Shown here: one piece after another, positions 47,485-56,645 of the stretch | How positions within the stretch are numbered: the first letter of the stretch is position 1 | Layout: every line of letters begins with the position of its first letter | Assembly: GCF_017696275.1 (NCBI RefSeq) | Contig: NZ_JAAORF010000001.1 | Location: forward strand, 248,001 to 312,000 | Origin: Prochlorococcus marinus XMU1405 | Lineage (GTDB): Bacteria > Cyanobacteriota > Cyanobacteriia > PCC-6307 > Cyanobiaceae | Length of the DNA: 64,000 nt | Direction of reading: 5' to 3' | The notes under the pieces: generated by a model | Seen by the model: only the letters and a program-made list of their open reading frames with translations | Told to the model about the DNA's origin: nothing | The model's database searches: none | Program-made: the position numbers and the translations under genes

Positions 47485-48019
47485 CTAAATTTCTTATCTC
47501 TGAAGTATGGGACGTCTGTATAACTGAGTTATTTTCAAGATTTTTAATAGTAGAAAATCTGGATCTTACATGAGTGGATAAAAAGGAAATTCTTTCTTCG
47601 GAAACTGTTGATTTATAAATAGTTTTAATGTGTAAATTATTTTGTTCATCAACAAAATAATTAGATGATGAAATAAAGGATTCTGTATAACCTTTATTTC
47701 TTAAAACAATTCCTGAATTTTCATCTTTGGGTAAAAAAATCAGAATATTTTCATCTCCCTCACGGATATCATTATTGTCCCAATCACTAATAGCTTGCCA
47801 GTTTATAGAAATGGCTATGCTCTCTAGGTTTAAACTAAATTTATAATTTTTAAAAATTGCAACGACTTTTTTATTTTTTTTGTTGATATGTTTTATATAT
47901 ATTTTACTAGTTGAGTTTTCAAATTCCTGAAAAGCTAAAGTGTGAGTACTTCTTATAGATTTCCACTCTCCTATACTTTTATCAATGAATTGATTAATTA
48001 TTGTTAGATTCTTCGTCAA
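47468..48019 (-). CDS. cpeS: CpeS-type phycobilin lyase
   Basis: A 183-residue CpcS/CpeS family protein (lipocalin-like barrel) that attaches bilin to the beta-82 cysteine of phycobiliproteins. The N-terminal block [20 protein letters not shown] and the later [10 protein letters not shown] near residue 152 resemble the family. It starts at TTG 48019 inside the end of a 59-residue gene and faces cpeB tail-to-tail. The partner Cys77 is retained in cpeB, which supports a working lyase-substrate pair. Confidence 0.9.
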   Translation of the reverse strand: MTKNLTIINQFIDKSIGEWKSIRSTHTLAFQEFENSTSKIYIKHINKKNKKVVAIFKNYKFSLNLESIAISINWQAISDWDNNDIREGDENILIFLPKDENSGIVLRNKGYTESFISSSNYFVDEQNNLHIKTIYKSTVSEERISFLSTHVRSRFSTIKNLENNSVIQTSHTSEIRNLASLKD

Positions 48020-48173
48020 GTTTTTCTTCTACGGAATGATTTTCTGCTTTTTGTATCATTCTTACCATTGAATCCACCATTAATCTCTTTGCAGAAGTTA
48101 CTTTTAATCCAGAAGGAGTAGTTGATATTTGTTCTCCAGGGCGATCATATGAAGTTGGTCTAAATGGAGTCAT
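47994..48173 (-). CDS. Small hypothetical protein (59 aa) overlapping cpeS
   Basis: From the ATG at 48173 a 59-residue frame reads [20 protein letters not shown], then [20 protein letters not shown] and an acidic, Asn-rich tail, and ends at TAA 47994-47996. It overlaps the start of cpeS by 26 bp, so the two are likely translationally coupled. The N-terminal half is Pro/Ser/Thr-rich and the second half helical. I do not recognise the family. Its place suggests a part in phycoerythrin maturation, but that rests on position only. Confidence 0.65.
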   Translation of the reverse strand: MTPFRPTSYDRPGEQISTTPSGLKVTSAKRLMVDSMVRMIQKAENHSVEEKLDEESNNN

Positions 48174-48289
48174 CTAATAACTTAAAAATTAATCGATTTC
48201 TATTCTTGCATGAATCATTATTTATATAGTTATTGTTTGCGAAAATGTCATATCTCTCTTCTTTGATTACAGAGTTATCAACTGTTTTG

Positions 48290-48925
48290 TTATTTAGGCA
48301 TTTTATTTTTTGCCAATCCTGAAATAGTCGCTAAAGCAAACATTCCCAATAGAGCAATCCCAAGAAGTAATCCTGCTCCCTGACTAACTCCAGCTCCTAC
48401 TGCGACAAGTATAGAGTCACTGATTAGAAGACTTATTAATAATGCAGGAGTAAATATTTTCCATCGAGTTCCTCCAATACCAATTGCGTAGCTTAGAAAA
48501 TCAAAAAGGCCAGTCATTAGAAGACCTGTCATGAGAAAGAAATTTTCTTCTAGCTGGTTTTGATTAAAACTTTCTATCTTTTTCATTGCTTTTGGGCCTA
48601 CTAAATTACGTACAGGAACCCGACCATAATTTCTTGCAATAAAGAAAGCAGCTTGGCAAAAAACAATATCAGAAAAGATTATTGTCATATAACCTTTTTG
48701 AAATCCTAATAATGAACCAGCTAGCAGAGAATAAGCTGAACTTGGAAGAGCGGGCAAAATAATACTTACTCCTCTAAGTATGAATATTCCAAAAGGCGCC
48801 CAAATTCCCATACTTTCTATTTTGTTTCTAAGAGGTTCAATCCCATAATTTTGGATTAAGTAAATCAATACAACGAATATTGCTATAAAAAAAACTACTG
48901 AGAGAAATTTTTGTATTTTATTCAT
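48290..48925 (-). CDS. TVP38/TMEM64 (DedA-like, SNARE-associated) membrane protein
   Basis: A 211-residue protein with about five hydrophobic segments. The family signature GVSIILPALPSSAYSLLAGSLLG (about 52-74) and AAFFIARNYGRVPVRNLVG are visible. DedA/TVP38 relatives move lipids across membranes or support membrane homeostasis; the specific lipid here is unknown. It lies 117 bp upstream (on the minus strand) of the small gene ahead of cpeS, with its own promoter region facing the secreted-protein gene. Confidence 0.88.
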   Translation of the reverse strand: MNKIQKFLSVVFFIAIFVVLIYLIQNYGIEPLRNKIESMGIWAPFGIFILRGVSIILPALPSSAYSLLAGSLLGFQKGYMTIIFSDIVFCQAAFFIARNYGRVPVRNLVGPKAMKKIESFNQNQLEENFFLMTGLLMTGLFDFLSYAIGIGGTRWKIFTPALLISLLISDSILVAVGAGVSQGAGLLLGIALLGMFALATISGLAKNKMPK

Positions 48926-49072
48926 TATCTTTATAATTAACTTATGGGAAGTAAGTTTTGAATTTAATATTTGATTCTATCTATAATAGAAATACTAATC
49001 AATAAAAATTTTTACAAATTTTTAATCTTATATCTACTCTAGATAAAAGATTTTTGTATTTAACAAGTATTC

Positions 49073-49492
49073 ATGGTTGATTCTAAGAATAAAGTTAGTT
49101 CAATATTTATTAGAAATAGCATTGGTTTAGTTCTGTCAATAATCGTTCCCATTTGTTTTTTTATAAAACAAGCAAATGCTTTGCCTCATGAATGGGTTGG
49201 AGTCCCTAAAAGTGAATATGGCGAACAGTTGTGGGACAGGCAAAGTATTAAAAGGAATGAGGATGGTTCTGTGAGAGTATTGAGTAAATATATTCCCAAA
49301 ACAAAAAGTGAAATTACTAAGGATATACTTTATACAATGGATATAAATTGTTTTGAAAAATCATTTAGAGACGTTGATGTCTCTATAGATGAAGTAAATA
49401 GTAATTTTAATGATTTAGCTGATTGGCAAGATCCAAATGGAGATGAATTGATTTTGGGTGTTATTGGTCAAGTCTGCAGAGTAGAAAACTAA
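49073..49492 (+). CDS. Secreted small protein of unknown function
   Basis: A 139-residue protein with an apparent signal peptide: a hydrophobic stretch at about 17-32 ends at an Ala-x-Ala site (Ala34-Asn-Ala36), giving a mature start LPHEWVGVPKSEYGEQLWDR. The mature part has a charged, mostly polar sequence and two cysteines (INCFEKSF and GQVCRVEN) that could form a disulfide. I do not recognise a family. It is followed by a hairpin and tRNA-Phe in the opposite direction. Confidence 0.75.
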   Translation: MVDSKNKVSSIFIRNSIGLVLSIIVPICFFIKQANALPHEWVGVPKSEYGEQLWDRQSIKRNEDGSVRVLSKYIPKTKSEITKDILYTMDINCFEKSFRDVDVSIDEVNSNFNDLADWQDPNGDELILGVIGQVCRVEN

Positions 49493-49550
49493 CAAATCTT
49501 AAATTCTAGAAACAAAATAAAAAGTAAGTTTCTACTTTTTTAGAAAATAT

Positions 49551-49575
49551 AAAACCCCTTCATAGAAGGGGTTTT
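49551..49575 (-). terminator. Bidirectional terminator between the secreted-protein gene and tRNA-Phe
   Basis: A perfect 10-bp inverted repeat, AAAACCCCTT (49551-49560) against AAGGGGTTTT (49566-49575), with a five-base loop, forms a hairpin whose ends are T-rich in both directions. It can end the tRNA-Phe transcript on the minus strand and the small secreted-protein gene on the plus strand. Confidence 0.85.
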
Positions 49576-49580
49576 AAAGG

Positions 49581-49653
49581 TGCCAGGACCCAGATTTGAA
49601 CTGGGGACACGGCGATTTTCAGTCGCCTGCTCTACCAACTGAGCTATCCCGGC
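49581..49653 (-). tRNA. tRNA-Phe (anticodon GAA)
   Basis: On the minus strand 73 nt fold with acceptor GCCGGGA/TCCTGGC (one G-T wobble) and discriminator A. The anticodon stem GGCGA/TCGCC has loop CTGAAAA with GAA, and the T arm contains GTTCAAATC. The 3' CCA is not encoded. Confidence 0.96.
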
Positions 49654-49745
49654 TCTAACCTATATACTCTAAATTAAGATGTGTAGTTTGTGAAACCCTT
49701 TTAATTAAAAATTTTATATCTTCATCAAATATCTAAAAAAAACTT

Positions 49746-50975
49746 TTATTTTGAGTTCATCGCTAACAAGGCTGTCCCAAATGAAGTAGTTTTTTTACAT
49801 GAAACTATTGGTATATTGATAATATTTTCTCTTATTTTTCTCCACTGAGGGTTTTTTGAGCCTCCACCAATAGTAATAATTTTTTTTGGAAGTGAACCTG
49901 TTAGTTCGCCTAGCTTTTCCCATCCTTTCAATTCGATCTTAGCTAGACCCTCGAATAATGCATGTAAATAAAGTGAGTCGCTTACTGGCCTTGGACAAAG
50001 TATCGGCTTTAAATTAGAATCATTAACAGGAAATCTTTCTCCTTTACTATTAAGAGGTAAAAGATTTAAAGAAGTGTTTTTTGATGGATTTATTTGTCGA
50101 CTGAGTTCTTTTATTTCTAAATCAGAGAAAAACTGAGACAATATACCACAGCCTGCGTTTGATGCTCCTCCACATATCCAATTGCCGTTTACTCTATGGT
50201 TTGTAATTCCTTGTTTTTTTATAGGATTATCAATAATTTTCTTAACTACAATAGTTGTTCCTAAAACCGTAAGACCATCTTCTTTGCCTAAACCTGCAGC
50301 TATCACACTTGCATTAGAGTCAGTAGTGCCTGAGATTAATATTAAATTCTTATTCAAGTTAAATCTCTCTGCTAAATCAAAATTCACTTGTCCAATAATT
50401 TTCCCACTTTTTATTATTTGAGGCAGGCATTTCCCCCATGAAGTATTGAGATAGCTTTTTGGCCATGATTCTTTTTTTAGATCCCAACCAAGTTTTAGAT
50501 TATTACCTTCTTCTCCATAAGTCCAATCTTTTAAAAACCAACCAGTGATCCAATCAGATTGATGTCGTAAAAGTATATTTGTCCCATATTTATCTATTAG
50601 TTTTAATGCTTTAGCAAGACTACTGTATGGAGTTCGCAGATGATCTTCTCCAGAAGTTAATGATTCAAGAAGGATCTTATTTTCATTACATGCTTGGTCA
50701 TAAGATATTGCTTCTCCTATTGGCTCTCCTCGTAAATTTGATGCCGTTAAGGTTCCTGATGTGCCAGATATAGCCAATTTTTGAAGGTTACTTCTTACCT
50801 CAATAGGTAAACACCCTAAGAGTTTTTCACAAGAATTAGTCCAAGAATTTGGATTTTTAAAGCTACATAAATAAGGAACTGAATTTGAATATATCAATTC
50901 TTTATGAAAATTTATTATAGATATTCTTGCGCCACTAGTTCCAAAATCTAATCCCCCATAAAAATTATCAGGCAT
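49746..50975 (-). CDS. FGGY-family carbohydrate kinase, possibly D-ribulose kinase
   Basis: A 409-residue ATP-dependent sugar kinase of the FGGY family. The N-terminal phosphate loop is GLDFGTSGARISIIN (Asp10, Thr13), with the second domain ISGTTDSNASVIAAGLG (catalytic aspartate) and ITIGGGSKNPQW near the C-terminus. It is shorter than ordinary xylulokinases (about 480-500). The short cyanobacterial/plant subgroup includes Synechococcus elongatus SePSK, reported to phosphorylate D-ribulose; placing it there is my inference. metK lies 13 bp upstream on the same strand. Confidence 0.85.
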   Translation of the reverse strand: MPDNFYGGLDFGTSGARISIINFHKELIYSNSVPYLCSFKNPNSWTNSCEKLLGCLPIEVRSNLQKLAISGTSGTLTASNLRGEPIGEAISYDQACNENKILLESLTSGEDHLRTPYSSLAKALKLIDKYGTNILLRHQSDWITGWFLKDWTYGEEGNNLKLGWDLKKESWPKSYLNTSWGKCLPQIIKSGKIIGQVNFDLAERFNLNKNLILISGTTDSNASVIAAGLGKEDGLTVLGTTIVVKKIIDNPIKKQGITNHRVNGNWICGGASNAGCGILSQFFSDLEIKELSRQINPSKNTSLNLLPLNSKGERFPVNDSNLKPILCPRPVSDSLYLHALFEGLAKIELKGWEKLGELTGSLPKKIITIGGGSKNPQWRKIRENIINIPIVSCKKTTSFGTALLAMNSK

Positions 50976-50988
50976 AGAATAAATATTT

Positions 50989-52230
50989 TTATAAAAATAC
51001 TTTGGAAGCCTCCGCTAATTGGGCTGCTTTTTCTTCTACCTTTTCCCAAGGGAGATCTAGATCTCTTCTGCCAAAATGTCCATAGGATGCAGTCTTTCTG
51101 AAAAATGTACCACCCATTTTTTGAGGTAGATTTCTTAGATCAAATTCTTTTATAATTGCTGCTGGCCTTAAATCAAAGTTCTTATTAATGAGCTCAGTCA
51201 AATTAGCTTGTGAAATAACGCCAGTATCAAAAGTTTCAACAAGAATGGAGATCGGTTTTGCAACTCCAATTGCATAACTTAATTGTACTTCTGCCTTTTT
51301 TGCTAATTTTGCCTTAACTATACTTTTAGCTACATAACGTGCTGCATAAGCAGCTGATCTATCCACTTTTGTGGGATCTTTACCCGAAAATGCCCCTCCT
51401 CCGTGTCTTGCGTAACCGCCATATGTATCTACTATAATTTTTCTTCCAGTAAGTCCGGCATCACCTTGAGGCCCCCCTACGACAAATTTGCCCGTGGGAT
51501 TTACTAGAAATCTTGTTGTATGAATGTTTGGTTTGATTTCTAAATCTTCAGTAGCAGGAATTACAACATTCTTCCATAAATCTTCTTTTATTCTTTGACG
51601 AATTTCTTCTTCATTTGTAATACCATCTATCTCAGGATTATGTTGAGTTGAAATTAAAATGGTATTAATCGATAGTGGTACTCCATTTTTATAATCAATA
51701 CTTACTTGAGTTTTACCATCAGGGAGTAGATAATTAAGTACGTTTTCGTGCCTTACCTTAGAAAGTTGAATGGCTAATCTATGAGCCAAGCTAATCGGTA
51801 AGGGCATTAATTCAGGCGTCTCATCGCATGCATAGCCGAACATTATGCCTTGGTCGCCAGCACCTGTATTATCTTCCAAATCATCGTTAATATCATCTGC
51901 TTCGTTTACTCCTTGAGAAATATCTGGTGATTGCTCGTCAAGTGCTACTAAAACTGCACAACTATTTGCGTCAAAACCACCTGCTCTATAGCCCTCATAT
52001 CCAATTTCTTTAATTACATTTCTAACAAGTTTTATATAATCGATTTTTGCTTTTGAAGTTATTTCTCCAGTAAGTAAACAAAGACCCGTATTTACAACAG
52101 TTTCACATGCAACTCTGCTTTCTGGATCTTCTGTCAATAAAGCGTCTAAAACAGCGTCACTAATTTGATCACATATTTTGTCAGGATGACCTTCAGTTAC
52201 AGATTCTGAAGTGAAAATGAAATCACTCAT
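50989..52230 (-). CDS. metK: S-adenosylmethionine synthase
   Basis: MetK makes S-adenosylmethionine from methionine and ATP. The 413-residue protein shows [20 protein letters not shown] at the N-terminus, the ATP motif [21 protein letters not shown] (near residue 120) and [19 protein letters not shown] (near residue 275). It lies between rps1 (upstream, 136 bp) and the FGGY kinase gene (13 bp downstream). No SAM-responsive riboswitch was recognised in the 136-bp leader. Confidence 0.98.
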   Translation of the reverse strand: MSDFIFTSESVTEGHPDKICDQISDAVLDALLTEDPESRVACETVVNTGLCLLTGEITSKAKIDYIKLVRNVIKEIGYEGYRAGGFDANSCAVLVALDEQSPDISQGVNEADDINDDLEDNTGAGDQGIMFGYACDETPELMPLPISLAHRLAIQLSKVRHENVLNYLLPDGKTQVSIDYKNGVPLSINTILISTQHNPEIDGITNEEEIRQRIKEDLWKNVVIPATEDLEIKPNIHTTRFLVNPTGKFVVGGPQGDAGLTGRKIIVDTYGGYARHGGGAFSGKDPTKVDRSAAYAARYVAKSIVKAKLAKKAEVQLSYAIGVAKPISILVETFDTGVISQANLTELINKNFDLRPAAIIKEFDLRNLPQKMGGTFFRKTASYGHFGRRDLDLPWEKVEEKAAQLAEASKVFL

Positions 52231-52366
52231 TTACAAATTATTTTGGAATTACTAAATATCCTAAATTAGATTATCGTTACAAATCAATTATTGTTAATTA
52301 AAAATACTTGTATAAGAATAATGAGGCTTAAATTCTAATATGCGTGCACAAAATAAATAAGTGAAG

Positions 52367-53458
52367 TTATACTGTTTCAGCTGAAGCTGTGGAGATCTCT
52401 TCGTTCTCGTCAGTTTGTTCAAATAACATTTGTTTATATTTAGCAGCCATTTCTTCAGCTTTACTAAAAACTTTTTGAGGGTCAGTTAGCATATCTCCTG
52501 GTTCAGGTTCAAGTGCTTTAGTTGATAATGAAATTCGTCCTCTTTCTGAATCAAGGTCAATTATCATTACTTTCATTTGGTCACTCACATTTAAAACATT
52601 ATGAGGAGTCTCAATATGTTCATGACTAATCTCAGAAATGTGCAATAGACCACTAACTCCACCAATATCAATAAACGCTCCATAAGGTTTAATACCTTTT
52701 ACAGAACCAACAACAACTTCGCCTACCTCAAGTCGGTTCATTTTCTTCTCAACCAAAGCTCTTCTATGACTTAGTACTAATCTATTTCTCTCTTCATCAA
52801 CTTCAAGAAATTTTAAAGGTAAATATTCACCTTCTAAGTCATCTTTGATTTTTCGAGCACTTATATGAGAGCCTGGGATAAAACCTCTCAAGCCTTCTAC
52901 TCTGACGAGAGCCCCTCCTCTGTTTGTTGCAAAAACTTCAGAATATATAGTCGCATCTTCTTTTTGAAGTTGTCTAACCCTTTCCCATGCTCTTTGATAT
53001 TCAATTCTTCGAATGGAGAGGGCTAATTGGCCATCTTCATTTTCTTCGCTCATTATGAAAAATTCTCTACTTTCTGAAGGTTGTAAAACATCATTAAGTC
53101 CTTCAACTCTATTTATTGAAACCTCCTGAACAGGCATAAAAGCAGCTGTTTTTGCCCCTATATCTATCATGGCCCCTTTTGGCTCTAGAGCAAAAACTGT
53201 ACCTTTAACTAAATCGCCAGGCTTAAAGTTATAGTCATACTTACCCAAAAGTGATGCAAATTCTTCTTGTGTGAATCCTGCGTTGTCAAAATCAGTATTT
53301 ATTCTGCTAGAGGAAGAGTCTGCAGAAGGTATATCGCTCTTCTCGAATGATAAATCTTCCTCATTTTGAGAGGTGGAATCATTTTTTAACTCAGTCGAAT
53401 TTTTTATTTCTTGATCCTCAGAAAGTTCTTTAATGGTTTGGGAAGAATTTTCGTTCAT
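52367..53458 (-). CDS. rps1: 30S ribosomal protein S1 homolog
   Basis: A 363-residue S1-family protein, shorter than E. coli S1 (557), as usual in cyanobacteria. A polar Ser/Glu/Asn N-terminus of about 75 residues is followed by three S1 RNA-binding domains, at about 76-145, 160-230 and 245-315 (GDLVKGTVFALEPKGAMIDI, GALVRVEGLRGFIPGSHIS, VGSVKGIKPYGAFIDIGGVS). It helps mRNA binding to the small subunit. The leader has two hairpins and no evident Shine-Dalgarno, reminiscent of autoregulated E. coli rpsA. Confidence 0.93.
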   Translation of the reverse strand: MNENSSQTIKELSEDQEIKNSTELKNDSTSQNEEDLSFEKSDIPSADSSSSRINTDFDNAGFTQEEFASLLGKYDYNFKPGDLVKGTVFALEPKGAMIDIGAKTAAFMPVQEVSINRVEGLNDVLQPSESREFFIMSEENEDGQLALSIRRIEYQRAWERVRQLQKEDATIYSEVFATNRGGALVRVEGLRGFIPGSHISARKIKDDLEGEYLPLKFLEVDEERNRLVLSHRRALVEKKMNRLEVGEVVVGSVKGIKPYGAFIDIGGVSGLLHISEISHEHIETPHNVLNVSDQMKVMIIDLDSERGRISLSTKALEPEPGDMLTDPQKVFSKAEEMAAKYKQMLFEQTDENEEISTASAETV

Positions 53459-53472
53459 TTGTTGTATCGCAG

Positions 53473-53522
53473 ACTACCTAAGGTAGTTAGAAAGGAATGC
53501 TATTAGCCTGCAAACCAATAGC
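53473..53522 (-). promoter_or_regulatory. Paired hairpins in the rps1 leader
   Basis: Within the 108 bp between nrdR and rps1 are a perfect 6-bp stem ACTACC/GGTAGT with a three-base loop (53473-53487) and a second inverted repeat GCTATT/AATAGC (53499-53504, 53517-53522). The first lies only about 15 nt upstream of the rps1 ATG. Position and lack of a Shine-Dalgarno suggest translational control by S1 itself. Confidence 0.4.
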
Positions 53523-53566
53523 AAATAGATTTGTGTTATGTATTCTACACTTTAAGATGCTTAATT

Positions 53567-54046
53567 TTATAAAATTGAAGCTAATTGGTTTTTTGAACTT
53601 CCTTTTAGAGATTCAAGAGTAGAAATAAAATCTTTTACCCCATTAAATTTTCTGTAAACTGAGGCGTATCTTATATAGGCGACTTCGTTTTCTTTCCTAA
53701 GATTTTTAAGTATTAATTCTCCGATTTGTGAAGATTTAATATCTTTATTAGAGTCTTGAACGATTTGTGATTCAATTCCATCTACGAAATTAATAATTGC
53801 TTCACTACTGAAGTTAGTCTTTTCGCATGCCCTTGATATGCCAGTAAATAATTTTTGTTTATCAAATAATTCTCTGCCACCGTCTTTCTTTATAACTGAA
53901 ACTGGCATTGTTTCCACTCTTTCATAAGTTGTGAATCTAAAGCTGCAATTTAAGCACTCTCTTCTTCTTCGAACACTTTTACCACTATCAGCAGATCTTG
54001 ATTCCAAAACTCTGCTATCTGTGTTTTGACAGGTTGGACACTGCAT
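53567..54046 (-). CDS. nrdR: Transcriptional repressor NrdR
   Basis: NrdR represses ribonucleotide reductase genes in response to bound ATP/dATP. The 159-residue protein has an N-terminal zinc ribbon with Cys3, Cys6, Cys31 and Cys34 ([33 protein letters not shown]). An ATP-cone follows (about 48-140; [20 protein letters not shown]). It lies upstream of rps1 and downstream of the psbT terminator, and therefore probably starts its own transcript. Confidence 0.97.
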   Translation of the reverse strand: MQCPTCQNTDSRVLESRSADSGKSVRRRRECLNCSFRFTTYERVETMPVSVIKKDGGRELFDKQKLFTGISRACEKTNFSSEAIINFVDGIESQIVQDSNKDIKSSQIGELILKNLRKENEVAYIRYASVYRKFNGVKDFISTLESLKGSSKNQLASIL

Positions 54047-54111
54047 GTAGTGAAATAAAATGAACTGTAACTCTAATACTAGAGTAATATGATAATTATG
54101 AAAAGTAAAAC

Positions 54112-54141
54112 AAAAAGACCCCTTGCTAAAGAGGTCTTTTT
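54112..54141 (-). terminator. Intrinsic terminator of psbB-psbT
   Basis: An inverted repeat of 13 bp with one mismatch (AAAAAGACC...GGTCTTTTT, loop GCTA) is followed on the minus strand by a T-rich tail. It lies just after psbT and separates the photosystem II unit from nrdR. Confidence 0.85.
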
Positions 54142-54148
54142 ATTAAGT

Positions 54149-54247
54149 TCATTTTTTATCGAATTTAGGTGGATCTCTAAAGGCTACAGCAAAGAATAAG
54201 GTAACAACTGCGAGAGTTAAAATAAGAACGTAAGCAAAAGCTTCCAT
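54149..54247 (-). CDS. psbT: Photosystem II reaction centre protein T
   Basis: A 32-residue single-helix subunit of photosystem II that sits near the dimer interface. Minus-strand translation from the ATG at 54247 gives [20 protein letters not shown] followed by [11 protein letters not shown], the PsbT signature. It follows psbB by 23 bp and precedes a strong terminator, the standard psbB-psbT order. Confidence 0.97.
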   Translation of the reverse strand: MEAFAYVLILTLAVVTLFFAVAFRDPPKFDKK

Positions 54248-54270
54248 AAGATTAAGTAATAAAGTTTAGG

Positions 54271-55794
54271 TTAAACCCTTCCTGGGATTCTTCTTGTGGA
54301 TTCGTCACCAAGTTTCTTGAATAAACCAAATTCAACTTGGTCACCAATCTCAGCATCAATTCCAGCGAATGAATTTCTGTAAAGAGTTCTTGAAGCATGC
54401 CACCAGTGGCCAAACAAGAATAGCAATCCGAAACATAGATGTGCATATGTAAACCATGCTCTTGGGGAGCTTCGGAATACACCATCTGATTTATATGTCT
54501 CTCTATCGAACTTGAATGCTTCTCCAAGCTGTGCTTTTCTAGCTAATCTTTTAACTACTGCAGGATCAGTAAATGTTTGACCATTTAAGTCTCCTCCATA
54601 GATAGTTGCTGTAATGCCAGTTTGCTCAAATGAATACTTCGCTTCGGCTCTTCTAAATGGAATATCTGCTCTTACATTACCTTCTTTATCTTCAAGTATA
54701 ACTGGGAAGTTTTCAAAGAAATTAGGTATTCTTCTAACTTCTAATTCATTACCTTCCTTGTCTTGGAATGCAATGTGACCCTGCCAACCTGTTGGTAAAC
54801 CATCACCATTAACAAGAGCTCCAACTCTGAATAATCCTCCTTTAGCAGGACTATTTCCAACGTAGTCGTAGAAGGCTAATTTCTCTGGAATAGATGCATA
54901 TGCCTCTTCTTTAGTGGCACCATTGTCTATAGCAGCTTGAACCCTTCTATTAATTTCAGTTTTGAAATAGCCAGAGTCCCATTGATATCTAGTAGGACCA
55001 AATAACTCGACTGGAGTTGTGGCTGAACCATACCACATTGTTCCTGCTACAACGAAAGATACAAATAGCACTGCAGCTAGAGCACTAGCCAGAACTCCTT
55101 CAAGACTTCCAAGTTTTAATGCTCTATAAAGTCTTTCCCCTGGCCTATTAGTGATGTGAAAAATACCACCAATAATCCCCATAAGTCCCGCTGCGATATG
55201 ATTTGCAACTATTCCTCCTGGGTTAAAGGGGTTAAAACCATCTACCCCCCATGAAGGAGCAACAGGCTCTACATGGCCAGTTAAACCATAAGGATCAGAA
55301 ACCCAAATTCCTACGTTAGCGCAATGAAAAGCTCCAAAGCCAAAGCATGTGAGTCCAGCTAGAAGAAGATGAATTCCGAATATTCTTGGCAGATCAAGAG
55401 CAGGCTCACCAGTTCTTGAATCTTCCCATAAATCTAAGTCCCAATATGTCCAGTGCCAAATTGAGGCCAACATTAATAATCCACTAAATACTATGTGTGC
55501 TGCTGCAACCCCTTCAAAACTCCAGAATCCAGGGTCAACTCCTGTAGCACCAGTAATATCCCATCCGTTCCAACTACTTGTGATACCAAGCCTTGCCATG
55601 AACGGCATAACGTACATTCCCTGTCTCCACATTGGATTGAGAACAGCATCAGAAGGATCAAAAATGGCTAATTCATAAAGAGCCATAGAACCGGCCCAGC
55701 CGGCTAATAATGCAGTATGCATAAGATGCACAGCAAGTAGTCGACCTGGGTCATTAATAACTACTGTGTGAACTCGATACCAAGGCAATCCCAT
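54271..55794 (-). CDS. psbB: Photosystem II CP47 chlorophyll apoprotein
   Basis: CP47 is the inner chlorophyll antenna of photosystem II. The 507-residue protein starts [20 protein letters not shown] and has six membrane helices with chlorophyll-binding histidines (for example [29 protein letters not shown] and [13 protein letters not shown]). The large lumenal loop lies between helices five and six, and the end reads [21 protein letters not shown] -10-like TACTAT on the minus strand (55841-55846) may be its promoter. psbT follows in the operon. Confidence 0.98.
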   Translation of the reverse strand: MGLPWYRVHTVVINDPGRLLAVHLMHTALLAGWAGSMALYELAIFDPSDAVLNPMWRQGMYVMPFMARLGITSSWNGWDITGATGVDPGFWSFEGVAAAHIVFSGLLMLASIWHWTYWDLDLWEDSRTGEPALDLPRIFGIHLLLAGLTCFGFGAFHCANVGIWVSDPYGLTGHVEPVAPSWGVDGFNPFNPGGIVANHIAAGLMGIIGGIFHITNRPGERLYRALKLGSLEGVLASALAAVLFVSFVVAGTMWYGSATTPVELFGPTRYQWDSGYFKTEINRRVQAAIDNGATKEEAYASIPEKLAFYDYVGNSPAKGGLFRVGALVNGDGLPTGWQGHIAFQDKEGNELEVRRIPNFFENFPVILEDKEGNVRADIPFRRAEAKYSFEQTGITATIYGGDLNGQTFTDPAVVKRLARKAQLGEAFKFDRETYKSDGVFRSSPRAWFTYAHLCFGLLFLFGHWWHASRTLYRNSFAGIDAEIGDQVEFGLFKKLGDESTRRIPGRV

Positions 55795-55840
55795 CGGTTA
55801 ATTTCTAGTAACTATGCTGAATAAACAGCTAAACATCATG

Positions 55841-55846
55841 ATAGTA
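55841..55846 (-). promoter_or_regulatory. Candidate -10 of psbB
   Basis: Minus-strand TACTAT about 47 bp upstream of the psbB ATG would give a 5' leader of roughly 40 nt containing a small GCTG/CAGC hairpin. Support is motif and position only. Confidence 0.35.
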
Positions 55847-56016
55847 AGGGTTTTTTAGTCTTTCAGGGATTTTTGTAAATAAATTTATTTTCTTGCAAAA
55901 ATTGGGTAAATCAATTTGCATTACTGAGTTTTCAAGGAATTTTTGACTAAAAATTGTTAATATTTTGGTCACAATTCTCAAAGTAAAACGCCAAAATAAG
56001 AAAAATAACTAAAAAA

Positions 56017-56379
56017 ATGGCAACTATCAGATTCATCCGCGAAGATTTAGAAGTTCAATGTAACCCTGGTGAAAATTTAAGGGAACTAGTAATGAAAGAG
56101 AACTTACAACTTTATGGTTTAAAAGGTATTTTAGGAAATTGTGGAGGGGCAGGGCAGTGCAGTACTTGTTTTATTTCAGTTGAAGGAGGAAACAAAAATT
56201 CTCTAAGCCCTCTTACTTCTGTTGAGGAAGAAAAACTTAAAAATAGGCCGGATAATTGGCGACTTGCGTGCCAAACGTTAATAAAATCTTCTGCAGTGAT
56301 CTTAACAAAACCACAATCTCCACCTTCAAATTTAGAAGAACTAAAAAAAAATAGCGAAAATAAAAAATTACCTCGCTAA
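56017..56379 (+). CDS. [2Fe-2S] ferredoxin with C-x5-C-x2-C spacing
   Basis: A 120-residue ferredoxin. The cluster ligands are Cys42-x5-Cys48-x2-Cys51 (GNCGGAGQCSTCF) and Cys85 (WRLACQT). The first spacing is five residues, as in adrenodoxin-like ferredoxins, not the four of photosynthetic PetF, so this is probably not the main photosystem I acceptor. A charged, lysine-rich C-terminal tail follows residue 95. It is divergent from psbB and upstream of psbM. Electron partners are unknown. Confidence 0.9.
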   Translation: MATIRFIREDLEVQCNPGENLRELVMKENLQLYGLKGILGNCGGAGQCSTCFISVEGGNKNSLSPLTSVEEEKLKNRPDNWRLACQTLIKSSAVILTKPQSPPSNLEELKKNSENKKLPR

Positions 56380-56481
56380 TTGTTTAAGACTGTTAATTAG
56401 TTGATAAAAATTTGTTTATTTTTCCACTTTATTTCAAGTTATATGTCTATAGTCTTAATACCTAATAGAACTGTCCACTAA

Positions 56482-56634
56482 ATGGAAACAACTAATTTCG
56501 GATTCGTAGCTAGCCTTTTATTTGTAGGAGTACCAACAATATTCCTTATAGGTTTATTTATTTCTACTCAAGACGGCGAAAAATCAAGCTTTTACTCAGA
56601 ATCTGGTAAAGGTAAGCTTGGCCCAAAACGCTAA
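56482..56634 (+). CDS. psbM: Photosystem II reaction centre protein M
   Basis: A 50-residue photosystem II subunit at the dimer interface. The reading frame gives METTNFGFVASLLFVGVPTI followed by FLIGLFISTQDGEKSSF, the PsbM helix and its conserved start. The C-terminal extension (YSESGKGKLGPKR) is longer than in plants. It sits 102 bp after the ferredoxin gene and 11 bp before prmC. A TATAGT -10-like element precedes it. Confidence 0.95.
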   Translation: METTNFGFVASLLFVGVPTIFLIGLFISTQDGEKSSFYSESGKGKLGPKR

Positions 56635-56645
56635 AGCTTTTATAA

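Noticed and set aside
52231-52366. SAM riboswitch ahead of metK
   Set aside because: The 136-bp leader is AT-rich with no paired structure or conserved core that I could recognise.
54252-54527. Second minus-strand frame across the end of psbB
   Set aside because: It is an out-of-frame shadow of CP47.
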